A stretch of DNA of 29,605 bases from positions 1 through 29,605 of IMG/VR virus record IMGVR_UViG_3300025131_000282; one strand, written 5' to 3'. Shown in pieces: positions 9,601 through 16,489 of this stretch. The DNA comes from a virus. Made by a program: the position numbers and the translations under genes. The notes beneath the pieces were generated by a model. That model did not search any database and was not told the DNA's origin. It saw nothing but the letters and a program-made list of their open reading frames with translations. Positions within the stretch are counted from its first letter, which is position 1. The number at the start of each line of letters is the position of its first letter.

Positions 9601-9838
9601 TTATATTCACATTTTGAACTTCATTTGCATCTTGTTTATAACACATAAAAGTAAAACATTCATGTATCCCCATTTTTGTTATAGCTTCCATATTTTCTAA
9701 TTTTTCTCCTGATAAATGATACAATACATCATACCATCCCCATTTGCTGTTAATTAAATCCCCTCCTTTCTTAGAGCTTTTAGTTCCTGTATTGAAGAGC
9801 TGACCATATGAGTTGATAGTTCTCTCTCTAAATCCGAA
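9590..9838 (-). CDS. Tail assembly chaperone, T-like extension made by -1 frameshift
   Basis: This frame encodes 82 residues and has no ATG near its beginning. It lies in the -1 frame relative to the upstream chaperone gene and overlaps its last 28 codons. The -1 frame opens after a stop about 15 codons upstream of a nine-T run and stays open through the run to the TAG at 9590-9592. The extension contains INSYGQLFNTGTKSS and then SKWGWYDVLYHL with HECFTFMCYKQD. A KWGW...hydrophobic...TF.xYxKD pattern is one I know from small tail-assembly frames of Bacteroidetes phages. Slippage at 9837-9845 would fuse it to the first 179 residues of the chaperone, giving a 261-residue product. This mirrors the lambda gpG/gpGT arrangement. 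The slip site is inferred. Confidence 0.7.
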   Translation of the reverse strand, partial: FGFRERTINSYGQLFNTGTKSSKKGGDLINSKWGWYDVLYHLSGEKLENMEAITKMGIHECFTFMCYKQDANEVQNVNINGN

Positions 9839-10374
9839 AAAAAAACCGACACTCCATGAAAGTCTCCTACTGTTAAATTATCTAACATAATCTGTTCTCT
9901 CTCTTTACAAGGTTCATACTCTTCAATCTGATACTTATCTCCATTCTTTTCTTTAACAGGTCTATATAAGACAGCTAGTATCTTATGTAAGTTATCATTA
10001 GCTCCTTCATTTATAAAGGCATCAATATCCGCCCACTCTCCAAAACTAATACTAGACAATTTAGGATGAAACCCATATTCAATTCCTTTAATCTTTAATA
10101 TATGATTCAATTCATCATTTGGATGAGTAGTCAAAAATCTAGCTAGGTAGCCTCCCAATACTTGCACATTATGAACAGGTAATCTTAATATGTCTGCCTC
10201 TGGAATATCTGTTAGAACCCTGATCATCTTTGTTGTTTTTTCTAGTTCTGTTTTGATTTCTTTGTCCGTTAAGATTTTCATTATCCGTACATACTTCTTT
10301 AATGGTAAATCATTCCAATGTTTAGGCATTTGATGTATTGCCTTCTTTCCATCTTTCACTAATGTAATCTTCAT
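9754..10374 (-). CDS. Tail assembly chaperone (G-like)
   Basis: 206 residues, mostly helical and charged. It begins MKITLVKDGKKAIHQMPKHW and contains MPKHWNDLPLKKYVRIMKIL, VLTDIPEADILRLPVHNVQ, and LSSISFGEWADIDAF. It lies directly downstream of the large terminase gene and upstream of tail genes. The clearest functional evidence is the overlapping -1 frame that continues into a T-like extension, the hallmark of siphovirus tail chaperones that load the tape measure protein. Codons 178-179 are both TTT inside the T9 run. Unframeshifted ribosomes end at TAA 9754-9756. Unusually, the tape measure gene is about 7 kb further on rather than adjacent. Confidence 0.6.
   Translation of the reverse strand: MKITLVKDGKKAIHQMPKHWNDLPLKKYVRIMKILTDKEIKTELEKTTKMIRVLTDIPEADILRLPVHNVQVLGGYLARFLTTHPNDELNHILKIKGIEYGFHPKLSSISFGEWADIDAFINEGANDNLHKILAVLYRPVKEKNGDKYQIEEYEPCKEREQIMLDNLTVGDFHGVSVFFSDLERELSTHMVSSSIQELKALRKEGI
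9837..9845 (-). promoter_or_regulatory. Candidate -1 ribosomal frameshift site (T9 run)
   Basis: The minus strand reads GGTTTTTTTTTCGG here, with nine T residues. In the chaperone frame the codons are GTT TTT TTT TCG, so the site contains a U UUU UUU heptamer that permits two-tRNA slippage by one base. The -1 frame is open through this site and for 82 codons beyond. I did not identify a convincing downstream pseudoknot by eye. A purine-rich AAGGAGGGG stretch lies about 60 bases downstream, at the zero-frame stop. Confidence 0.65.
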
Positions 10375-10413
10375 AATATATAAAGGAAATAGTTAATAAT
10401 TCGTTTAAAATTG

Positions 10414-11730
10414 CTATTGTACATAATACTTGCCTAAATTAGGATTTAACTCATAGAACATTCTCATCATCATCGCATCTGAATAATCAGGAGAACGACC
10501 TATAATTGTCTTTACAATTTCTTTAGGTAGTATTTGTAGTTTATTGTCTTTGTCCATATCTTTAGATCTAATCTGTTCAAGTTCTTCAATGATATTATTC
10601 TTTTGTGTTATATCTTTACACTCAATTCCTATCTGTGCTTTATTGATCATATCAGCTAACTTATAATAACACTGAGTTTTTATGTTTTGATAGTTCTCTT
10701 TATTGATAGGTCGTCCATTGTTTTGGAATCCTTTACATCTTAATATGTCTTGCACCCCACCTCCTACTCCATCAGAATCCACAATGATATTTCTTAAATT
10801 AACTCCCTCTGTTTGTTGTATCTTCTTAATCTCCTCTCCAACCTCTGTTACAGACGATTTACTGAATGATAATATCTTTTTAATACATAACCCTTCCCAA
10901 TACATAATCACAGTTTTATCCGTTCCAAATCTTGCGACATCACAAGTTATGTATTTTTCTCCTTCTATTCCTTTTTGCTCAAATAAATTTATTATAGAAT
11001 CATAATTACATAAGTTATCCTCTCCTGCGTTATATTCCCAATTACCAAATAAGAGCCTTTGTTTACTTATCTCATCTAATTTTTCTAATTGTCCTTTGTA
11101 ATGTATTGAAATATAAGGATTATCATCTACCAAACTCTGAACAAACTTTTTATGAGGTTCAATCTTTCCTTCCTTTGCTGGTCTATAATATTGAGTATAA
11201 GTCCAATTCTTACTAGGATTACAGGTTAATAATAATTTAGGAATAATACCATACTCATCTAATTTATATCTAATCCTACTGTTTACTATATTCTTTGCCT
11301 TCTCTGTTATTTGATTTGCTTCATCAATGAAAGCCCCTGTAATTTCTAAACTACCTAAACTATCATAATTAGGGTCTGCTGGATAATGGAATAAATCTTT
11401 TAAGTATATCTCACTCCCATTATAGAATGTTATTATATTACTACCAGCATTAAAGTTAAAATGTATTCCTGATTTTATATTCCACATTTTACATACTTCA
11501 AAAAAGGTATTAAGAGTTGTCTTTTTAAGATTATCTAATTTAGACCTTCCCATCAAGTATCTTGTTGAAGGATATTTAATACAAAGAACTATCAACCAAC
11601 TACAACCCATAAAACTTTTACCACCTCCCGCTGCTCCTCCAAATAGTATATCGTTTGTTTTGTTATCAAATAGATATTTTATTGCCCTACTTTGTGTGCT
11701 TGTATATTCAGGATTAATATTCAGTTCCAT
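10414..11730 (-). CDS. terL: Terminase large subunit (TerL)
   Basis: 438 residues from the ATG at 11730 (an in-frame TTG one codon upstream is less likely). The N-terminal ATPase domain has a Walker A GGAAGGGKS at 31-39, a Walker B-like region ITGAFIDEAN at 130-139, and a coupling motif TCNPSKNW at 169-176. The C-terminal RNase H-like nuclease shows CDVARFGTDKT around D264, IIVDSDGVGGGV around D318-D320, and a final acidic SPDYSDAMMMRMF block. This motor cuts and pumps phage DNA into proheads through the portal. The gene overlaps the small subunit gene. Length is normal for the family, and all catalytic motifs appear intact. Confidence 0.95.
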   Translation of the reverse strand: MELNINPEYTSTQSRAIKYLFDNKTNDILFGGAAGGGKSFMGCSWLIVLCIKYPSTRYLMGRSKLDNLKKTTLNTFFEVCKMWNIKSGIHFNFNAGSNIITFYNGSEIYLKDLFHYPADPNYDSLGSLEITGAFIDEANQITEKAKNIVNSRIRYKLDEYGIIPKLLLTCNPSKNWTYTQYYRPAKEGKIEPHKKFVQSLVDDNPYISIHYKGQLEKLDEISKQRLLFGNWEYNAGEDNLCNYDSIINLFEQKGIEGEKYITCDVARFGTDKTVIMYWEGLCIKKILSFSKSSVTEVGEEIKKIQQTEGVNLRNIIVDSDGVGGGVQDILRCKGFQNNGRPINKENYQNIKTQCYYKLADMINKAQIGIECKDITQKNNIIEELEQIRSKDMDKDNKLQILPKEIVKTIIGRSPDYSDAMMMRMFYELNPNLGKYYVQ

Positions 11731-12067
11731 CAATCTTGATGTTAATTTTTATAGGCTCCTCTCCACTTGTAATATCTAATTCCGACTTCTCTACATAACC
11801 TCTTTTCTTACCTTGTGTATTTAGAAAGTATTTTATATCGCTACTCTTACCATCTTTTACATTCTTTATTAAGGCAGCTTCTGCAACATCTAAGTATTGT
11901 TCTCTAATATCTAATACAGCTTCTTTTAATTCAGGATACTTATCTATATAATTGTATATAGTCTTTCTAGTGCAATTCAAACTCTTACAAGCAATTGAGA
12001 TAAAACCTCCAGCTTTTGTAATTGCATCTTTAATCTGTTCTTTTGTATATTTATTTTTGTTTGCCAT
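11714..12067 (-). CDS. terS: Terminase small subunit (TerS-like)
   Basis: 117 residues. The N-terminal half is a helix-turn-helix: YTKEQIKDAITKAGGFISIA, then CKSLNCTRKTIYNYIDKYP, ending near residue 46. A helical segment follows (LKEAVLDIREQYLDVAEAAL), then DGKSSDIKYFLNTQGKKRGY and an acidic beta-like C-terminus. An N-terminal DNA-recognition domain plus a central oligomerisation helix immediately before terL is the standard layout of small terminase subunits, which recognise the packaging site and regulate TerL. If phage DNA carries a modified guanine, this protein has to recognise modified DNA. Confidence 0.8.
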   Translation of the reverse strand: MANKNKYTKEQIKDAITKAGGFISIACKSLNCTRKTIYNYIDKYPELKEAVLDIREQYLDVAEAALIKNVKDGKSSDIKYFLNTQGKKRGYVEKSELDITSGEEPIKINIKIDGTEY

Positions 12068-12086
12068 AGTGTATAATATTGTGTAA

Positions 12087-12722
12087 TTATTTAATACTTT
12101 CTGTTGGTATATTAAGAGCTTCTATAACTGCAAATTCAAATACTTTACTCTCATTATCATATCCAATCACTCCATTAAACTTATTTTTTAATTCATTCCA
12201 TCTATCTAATATATCTTGACTTACTGTTATAGTTATCTTTTTATCAAAATCTTCTCCCTTCCCATCTCCTTCAAAATCTTCCCAATTAAAATCTGATAGA
12301 GTTCTAAAGTTTTCTAGCTCTTGTTCTGTGTAAGGTAATGTTAAATCTAAATCATCAAACTCATTACTAATCTCTTTTATTCTTTCAGCTAATTCTATTG
12401 TATCTGTTTCAAATTTAGTTTCGTTGGTCTCTATAGCTATTCTAATAGCCTGTGATTGATTTATTTTACCTAAGTTATAAGTATATACCTTCTCAAATTT
12501 TAACTCTTTTAGAACACTTAATCTGTGATTTCCATTTACCACCTCATAATATCCTGTATCTAATTCTCTTATAAGAATATTTTCTATCTGTCCATTTCTT
12601 TTGATATTCTCTTTTAGTTTCTCTTGCTTTTTATCATCTTCTGTTTTGTAATTCCAATCAGCTTTAACTAATTTGTCTATTGGTACTTCTATGAATCCCA
12701 ATTTATATTTTTTCTTTTCCAT
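12087..12722 (-). CDS. ParB/sulfiredoxin-fold protein next to dpdA
   Basis: 211 residues. The N-terminal domain matches the ParB/Srx fold: GFIEVPIDKLVKADWNY at 9-25, LKENIKRNGQIENILIREL at 36-54, and the nucleotide-binding-type signature VVNGNHRLSVLKEL at 61-74. A following helical part has INQSQAIRIAIETNET and TIELAERIKEISNEFDDLDL. The C-terminal section (about 157-211) has KITITVSQDILDRWNELKNK and an EFAVIEALNI helix. ParB-like proteins next to terminases are common in phages. The start lies inside the 3-prime end of dpdA (34-base overlap), implying co-translation. One option is a role in base exchange like the bacterial DpdB; others are DNA binding or nuclease activity. Function is not settled by sequence. 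Confidence 0.75.
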   Translation of the reverse strand: MEKKKYKLGFIEVPIDKLVKADWNYKTEDDKKQEKLKENIKRNGQIENILIRELDTGYYEVVNGNHRLSVLKELKFEKVYTYNLGKINQSQAIRIAIETNETKFETDTIELAERIKEISNEFDDLDLTLPYTEQELENFRTLSDFNWEDFEGDGKGEDFDKKITITVSQDILDRWNELKNKFNGVIGYDNESKVFEFAVIEALNIPTESIK

Positions 12723-13552
12723 AATTTTGTATAATATATTTGTGCTTGTTGATAAGCGTTAATACCTTGTGATAATCTATATTCTAATTGTTCTCTTTTA
12801 TTCTCATGATGTAATAAATCTATATTAAAACTAGCTCCTATTTTGTTTTTATCTTTTGCTGTTAAGTTTGTTACTTTTCTACCAGTAAATTTTGGTACAA
12901 ACCCATACATAATACCAGCCTTCCAACTTGTGCTATCAACTGAATAGAAAGGATATTTAGACATAACACTATCTTTAGTCATTGCAAAACCATGCACTTT
13001 AATACCTCTATCATAACATTGTTTAATTAGTTTTAGATAAGGTAATCTACTCCTATTGTTTCTATCTCCTTCCAAAGCAACATATTTACTTTCGCTATCT
13101 TCTAACATATCTATATAATCTTTCCAACTCATACAGTTAGGATGATATACAGTAACACATTTTGAGTATAGTTTTTCTTTCTTTAATTCTTCTCTCCATT
13201 TATTTACCAACTCTTGCCCTACTATTTCTCCTATATCTAACTCAGCAAAGTAATCATAGTTATTATAATTCCTTTTTAACCATACTAAATACTTATCAAA
13301 ATACTCTTGTGGAGTTTCTTTCATCTTCTCTTTCTTTTTATGAACTCCTGCTGAAGATATATTTTCATCCTCACTAAAAAATGTATGAGCTCCACTATCT
13401 ACAAATACTAAATCATGATAGATTTTTGCATTTCTTATCTTTTTATCCTCTTTATCAGTTCTCATATAATAGTAAGAATAGAAAGCGTTTAAGATTTCTG
13501 GTCTATGTCTGTAGTTCCAACTTTGTTCTACTCCTGCTAAAAATATTTTCAT
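12689..13552 (-). CDS. dpdA: DpdA-type DNA guanine transglycosylase
   Basis: 287 residues. The protein resembles the TGT-like DpdA proteins of phages, which exchange guanine in DNA for a 7-deazaguanine base. Visible motifs are LVFVDSGAHTFF at 48-59 (counterpart of the TGT DSGGFQ block, with D52 as candidate catalytic acid), YFAELDIGEIVG at 101-112, VALEGDRNNRSRLPY at 158-172, IKVHGFAMTKDS at 184-195, and FYSVDSTSWKAG at 202-213. It is much shorter than tRNA-guanine transglycosylases and I see no four-ligand zinc site, as in other phage DpdA proteins I know. It sits in one overlapping run with CDG-making genes, which strongly supports the call. The subfamily cannot be assigned without a tree. 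Confidence 0.82.
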   Translation of the reverse strand: MKIFLAGVEQSWNYRHRPEILNAFYSYYYMRTDKEDKKIRNAKIYHDLVFVDSGAHTFFSEDENISSAGVHKKKEKMKETPQEYFDKYLVWLKRNYNNYDYFAELDIGEIVGQELVNKWREELKKEKLYSKCVTVYHPNCMSWKDYIDMLEDSESKYVALEGDRNNRSRLPYLKLIKQCYDRGIKVHGFAMTKDSVMSKYPFYSVDSTSWKAGIMYGFVPKFTGRKVTNLTAKDKNKIGASFNIDLLHHENKREQLEYRLSQGINAYQQAQIYYTKLWKRKNINWDS

Positions 13553-14538
13553 TCAAACCATTTTTCTATTTCAAAAGTATAATTACTTTCTGTTTGTTTT
13601 AACTCTCCTTTTAGTGCCTCTTGAACTAATTTGACACATTCATCAAAATTATTATATAAATAATCTTTAGAATAAAATTCAGGATAAACTACTCTATTTG
13701 GTAATACAGGAATACATCCTAATTTAACTGCCTCATTTACTCCTATTCCAAAATTCTCTTGCAACGCAAAACTTACTACCACTTTACTTTTTCCTAATAA
13801 TTTATAGTAATCAGTTTTAGGTAATTTTAAAGAATGAGTATTTACAAATTTAGGTTCTTTAAATGGTTTCTCTAGGTAGCATAACCAGTCATTTGTAATA
13901 GTTTCTTTTAATTTTTCAAATAACCAAGGTTGTTTTTCATCTACATTTCTACCATTAAAGACAACTATGTTTTCTTTTTCATCAGATTTGTATTGCATAA
14001 ATTCTTTGTCGTCTAATGTTTGTCCTGTAACAATTAACTTATCTTCATTTATGATTCTTTTCTTCAATACATCTTTTTTGATAAATTCAGAAAAAACAAA
14101 TACTTTATCTGCTATATCAAAAATAACATCCTCAAAATTCTTTGCCCATCTTTCCATATCTCTAACAAAATCTGTATCAGTAAAACTACCAGCATGTAAA
14201 ACACCTCTAACCTTAACATCTTTCTTACAAAAGTAATTTAGATAGGCAATACTTTCTAATCCAGGAAACCAAATATCAGAAGTAAAAATTATATCTCCAT
14301 CTTCTATTTCTCCTGTATGATACATTTCTGCAACCTTAGCAATTTGTTTACTCTTAAATTCAATTGTAGTAGGTGCATCTAAAAAACTTCCTTCCTTGAT
14401 TTGTCTTGCAGGAATATCAGGATATATTCTTACATATTCTTTTCCACTTTTATCTAGATAATCACAAATGACTTTATCCATATAAACTGTGTATCTCATT
14501 TCAATATGTTCCAGCGGTAGGTATATTATTTTTGCCAT
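13549..14538 (-). CDS. GT-B (GT4-like) glycosyltransferase inside the base-modification cassette
   Basis: 329 residues. The N-terminal half (Rossmann-like) has DIIFTSDIWFPGLESIAYL at 82-100, VRGVLHAGSFTDTDFV at 110-125 and KVFVFSEFIKKDVL at 145-158. The C-terminal half has ENIVVFNGRNVDEKQPWLF at 189-207, then the donor-site block SFALQENFGIGVNEAVKLG at 256-274. E261 and E269 form the EX7E motif of GT4-type retaining enzymes, followed by CIPVLPNRVVYPEFY. It overlaps dpdA by four bases and the T-fold gene by 13 bases. The likely acceptor is therefore a modified base in DNA or its precursor (inference). A cell-surface target is the alternative. No signal peptide or membrane segment is seen. Confidence 0.8.
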   Translation of the reverse strand: MAKIIYLPLEHIEMRYTVYMDKVICDYLDKSGKEYVRIYPDIPARQIKEGSFLDAPTTIEFKSKQIAKVAEMYHTGEIEDGDIIFTSDIWFPGLESIAYLNYFCKKDVKVRGVLHAGSFTDTDFVRDMERWAKNFEDVIFDIADKVFVFSEFIKKDVLKKRIINEDKLIVTGQTLDDKEFMQYKSDEKENIVVFNGRNVDEKQPWLFEKLKETITNDWLCYLEKPFKEPKFVNTHSLKLPKTDYYKLLGKSKVVVSFALQENFGIGVNEAVKLGCIPVLPNRVVYPEFYSKDYLYNNFDECVKLVQEALKGELKQTESNYTFEIEKWFE

Positions 14539-14852
14539 ATTTCTGCTCCATTTTCGTTATCCTCTAATACTTTACAATAATTTAATTCAAATGTTAATAG
14601 TAAATCTTTTGCGATACTTTCGCAACTTAATCCACCAAACTCTTTATCATATCTGCAATCAAGGTATTCTGTTATTTTATTCTTAAACATTATTATTTCA
14701 ATATCTCTATCATCATGCTTTACTTCTTTCTTACAAGTAATATAAAAGTTATGCCTATGAATGTTTTTTAGGTATTCAACTTCTTTTATCCTACAATCTT
14801 TCCAAAAATGAGTACCAGCATATTGTATGTTTACTATTATATTTGTTCTCAC
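14526..14852 (-). CDS. QueD-like tunnel-fold protein of the modification cassette
   Basis: 108 residues, starting at GTG whose last bases form the TGA of folE (GTGA overlap). It is distantly similar to QueD/PTPS: AGTHFW around H15, HRHNFYI with H32 and H34 (matching the HGHNY zinc ligands of QueD), SCESIAKDLL at 76-85 (matching PTAENMAKYL), and a C-terminal VLEDNENGAEI around E97. All three zinc-binding histidines therefore seem kept. The Cys that QueD carries four residues before its HxH (C24) is not in the same place; the nearest is C20, twelve residues before H32. The protein is shorter than QueD, and a separate true QueD is present. It may act on CDG or another pterin/deazaguanine intermediate. 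A CDG decarboxylase role is one hypothesis. Confidence 0.65.
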   Translation of the reverse strand: MRTNIIVNIQYAGTHFWKDCRIKEVEYLKNIHRHNFYITCKKEVKHDDRDIEIIMFKNKITEYLDCRYDKEFGGLSCESIAKDLLLTFELNYCKVLEDNENGAEIWQK

Positions 14853-15376
14853 TTTATTAGATTTAAAAATTCATTCCTCGCATTCAAATCATTCTTAAAC
14901 GCTCCAATCATTTTAGAGGTAGTAGTCCAAGTATTGTGTTTTTTAACTCCTCTCATTTCCATACATAGATGTTTTGCTTTTAATACTACAGCAACTCCTT
15001 GAGGCTCTAATTGTTTTTGTATCTCATTTGCTACTTGTGTTGTTATCCTCTCTTGATTTTGTAATCTCCTACTAAACCATTCTACAGTTCTTGCTAATTT
15101 ACTCAACCCAACTATCTTTTTGTTTGGAATATATCCTACTGTTGCATATCCAAAGAAAGGTGCGATATGATGTTCGCATAAAGAATAAAAAGGTATGTTA
15201 GTTTGTATAATCATTTCATCATATCCTTCACTATCAAATGTAGTAAAGTTAAATTCAGGAGGACTTGTAAATTCCTTTAAGAATTTCAAATACCTTTTAG
15301 GTGTATCTTTTAATCCTTCTCTACTAGCATCATTATCTATTTGCTCTATTATTTTTTTAATATTATCTTCTATCAT
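14849..15376 (-). CDS. folE: GTP cyclohydrolase I (FolE)
   Basis: 175 residues. It converts GTP to 7,8-dihydroneopterin triphosphate, the first step of 7-deazaguanine synthesis. Motifs are SREGLKDTPKRYLKFL at 18-33, FYSLCEHHIAPFFGYATVGY at 63-82 with zinc ligands C67 and H70 and catalytic-type H69, IVGLSKLARTVEWFSRRLQN at 88-107 followed by QERIT, and KAKHLCMEMRGV at 133-144 with the third zinc ligand C138. It lacks part of the N-terminal helical region of the roughly 220-residue E. coli enzyme but keeps the full catalytic core. It overlaps queE by four bases (ATGA). In this context it supplies precursor for base modification rather than folate. Confidence 0.95.
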   Translation of the reverse strand: MIEDNIKKIIEQIDNDASREGLKDTPKRYLKFLKEFTSPPEFNFTTFDSEGYDEMIIQTNIPFYSLCEHHIAPFFGYATVGYIPNKKIVGLSKLARTVEWFSRRLQNQERITTQVANEIQKQLEPQGVAVVLKAKHLCMEMRGVKKHNTWTTTSKMIGAFKNDLNARNEFLNLIK

Positions 15377-16077
15377 ACTCCTGTTGTTTTATTCCATATT
15401 TCTATTTGTAATCTACTTGAATATAAAATTTGATTATCTTTACATATATCTGATACCATTTTGCTGTTTTGTTTTAACATTATTTCATCATCAGCTCCAG
15501 GCATTAAAACTATTTTTTCTTTTTTTAATTCATATTTGTTTATTAGTTCTTGTACCTCTTCCCAATCTTGTTGTTTTGTAATAACAAATTTGAATATAGA
15601 AAATTCGTGACTATTTATTTGTTTCAGAACATCTCTTTTTATTCTTTTATTATAAGGTTCTCCAGAGTTAGATAGTTTAGGACTACAATTAATAAGAGTA
15701 ACTAAATTAAAAAAACTATCATTTAATAATTTTGTTCCGTTTGTTTCCAATTCTACAAATGGCATCATTCCGTGTTTATTATAATACTCCCTTAAAAATA
15801 CTTCTAACTCCTTTTGTTGTAATACAGGTTCTCCTCCTGTTAAAACTAGATGAACTCCTTTTTTAAATAATTCTAAATAGTTATCTTCAAACAATTTCAT
15901 AGCCTCATCATGAGTATAATTATCTCCTTTCTTCCATACCTCTATTGTATCACATATCCAATCTCCTTTACATAAAAGATTACAAGCGGTTAGCCTTAAA
16001 AATACAGAGGGTACTCCCATTGTTATTCCTTCTCCTTGAATACTGTAAAAGTGTTCGCTAATTGATAATCCTTTCAT
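15373..16077 (-). CDS. queE: 7-carboxy-7-deazaguanine synthase (QueE), radical SAM
   Basis: 234 residues from the ATG at 16077, chosen because it starts just before the conserved EHFYSIQGEG block (8-17); a GTG start 12 codons earlier is possible but lies deep in queD. QueE converts 6-carboxytetrahydropterin to CDG using an iron-sulfur cluster and SAM. Visible motifs are the cysteines in ACNLLCKGDWICDT (C32, C36, C42), TGGEPVLQ at 80-87, ELETNGT at 109-115 and SPKLS at 132-136. The third Cys is spaced C-X5-C instead of the usual C-X2-C, a small insertion in the cluster loop. Some QueE proteins are known to have expanded loops, so activity is likely retained. It overlaps queD by 20 bases. Confidence 0.92.
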   Translation of the reverse strand: MKGLSISEHFYSIQGEGITMGVPSVFLRLTACNLLCKGDWICDTIEVWKKGDNYTHDEAMKLFEDNYLELFKKGVHLVLTGGEPVLQQKELEVFLREYYNKHGMMPFVELETNGTKLLNDSFFNLVTLINCSPKLSNSGEPYNKRIKRDVLKQINSHEFSIFKFVITKQQDWEEVQELINKYELKKEKIVLMPGADDEIMLKQNSKMVSDICKDNQILYSSRLQIEIWNKTTGV

Positions 16078-16489
16078 AAGTCGCTTTACATTTTCTAGTT
16101 TCTTCAATATCACATTTTATTAATATACATCCAGTTTCTGCTAATTCATCTATCGCAACTACCTCACAAAGATACTTTGCCATATTTTCTGCGGTAGGAT
16201 TGAAACTTGTTACTATTATATCATTAGGTACTAATTCTTTTAAGCTAGATACTAAATTATCGTGTTCCCATATTAAAAATTTATGGTCCCAATTATCTTC
16301 TAACCAATCACATAATTTAGATTTAATTACACTAAAATCCATTACTCTCCCTAAATGGTCTAATTCAGATGCTAGTATAGTAAAATGAACTCTATAATTA
16401 TGACCGTGTAAGTGAGCGCATTTGTTTTCGTGTCCTGTTACTTTGTGTCCTGCACTGAAGTCATGGTATCTAGTTGCTGTTATTTTCAT
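16058..16489 (-). CDS. queD: 6-carboxy-5,6,7,8-tetrahydropterin synthase (QueD)
   Basis: 143 residues. It converts dihydroneopterin triphosphate to 6-carboxytetrahydropterin. The full set of family motifs is present: FSAGHKV with H15, CAHLHGHNYRV with catalytic C24 and zinc ligands H28 and H30, VMDFSVIKSKL around D51, LEDNWDHKFL around H69, FNPTAENMAKYL at 97-108 and CDIEETRKCKATY around E130. It is the first gene of the modification cassette, after a 48-base gap that may hold a promoter or a tiny leader frame. The ATG at 16489 directly precedes the conserved N-terminal strand. Confidence 0.95.
   Translation of the reverse strand: MKITATRYHDFSAGHKVTGHENKCAHLHGHNYRVHFTILASELDHLGRVMDFSVIKSKLCDWLEDNWDHKFLIWEHDNLVSSLKELVPNDIIVTSFNPTAENMAKYLCEVVAIDELAETGCILIKCDIEETRKCKATYERIIN

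Noticed and set aside
9741-9775. Strong AAGGAGGGG Shine-Dalgarno-like sequence on the minus strand as a ribosome binding site for a separate gene
   Set aside because: No ATG at a proper distance opens the T-like frame, other genes here do not use such sites, and the T-like frame is better explained by frameshifting at the T9 run.
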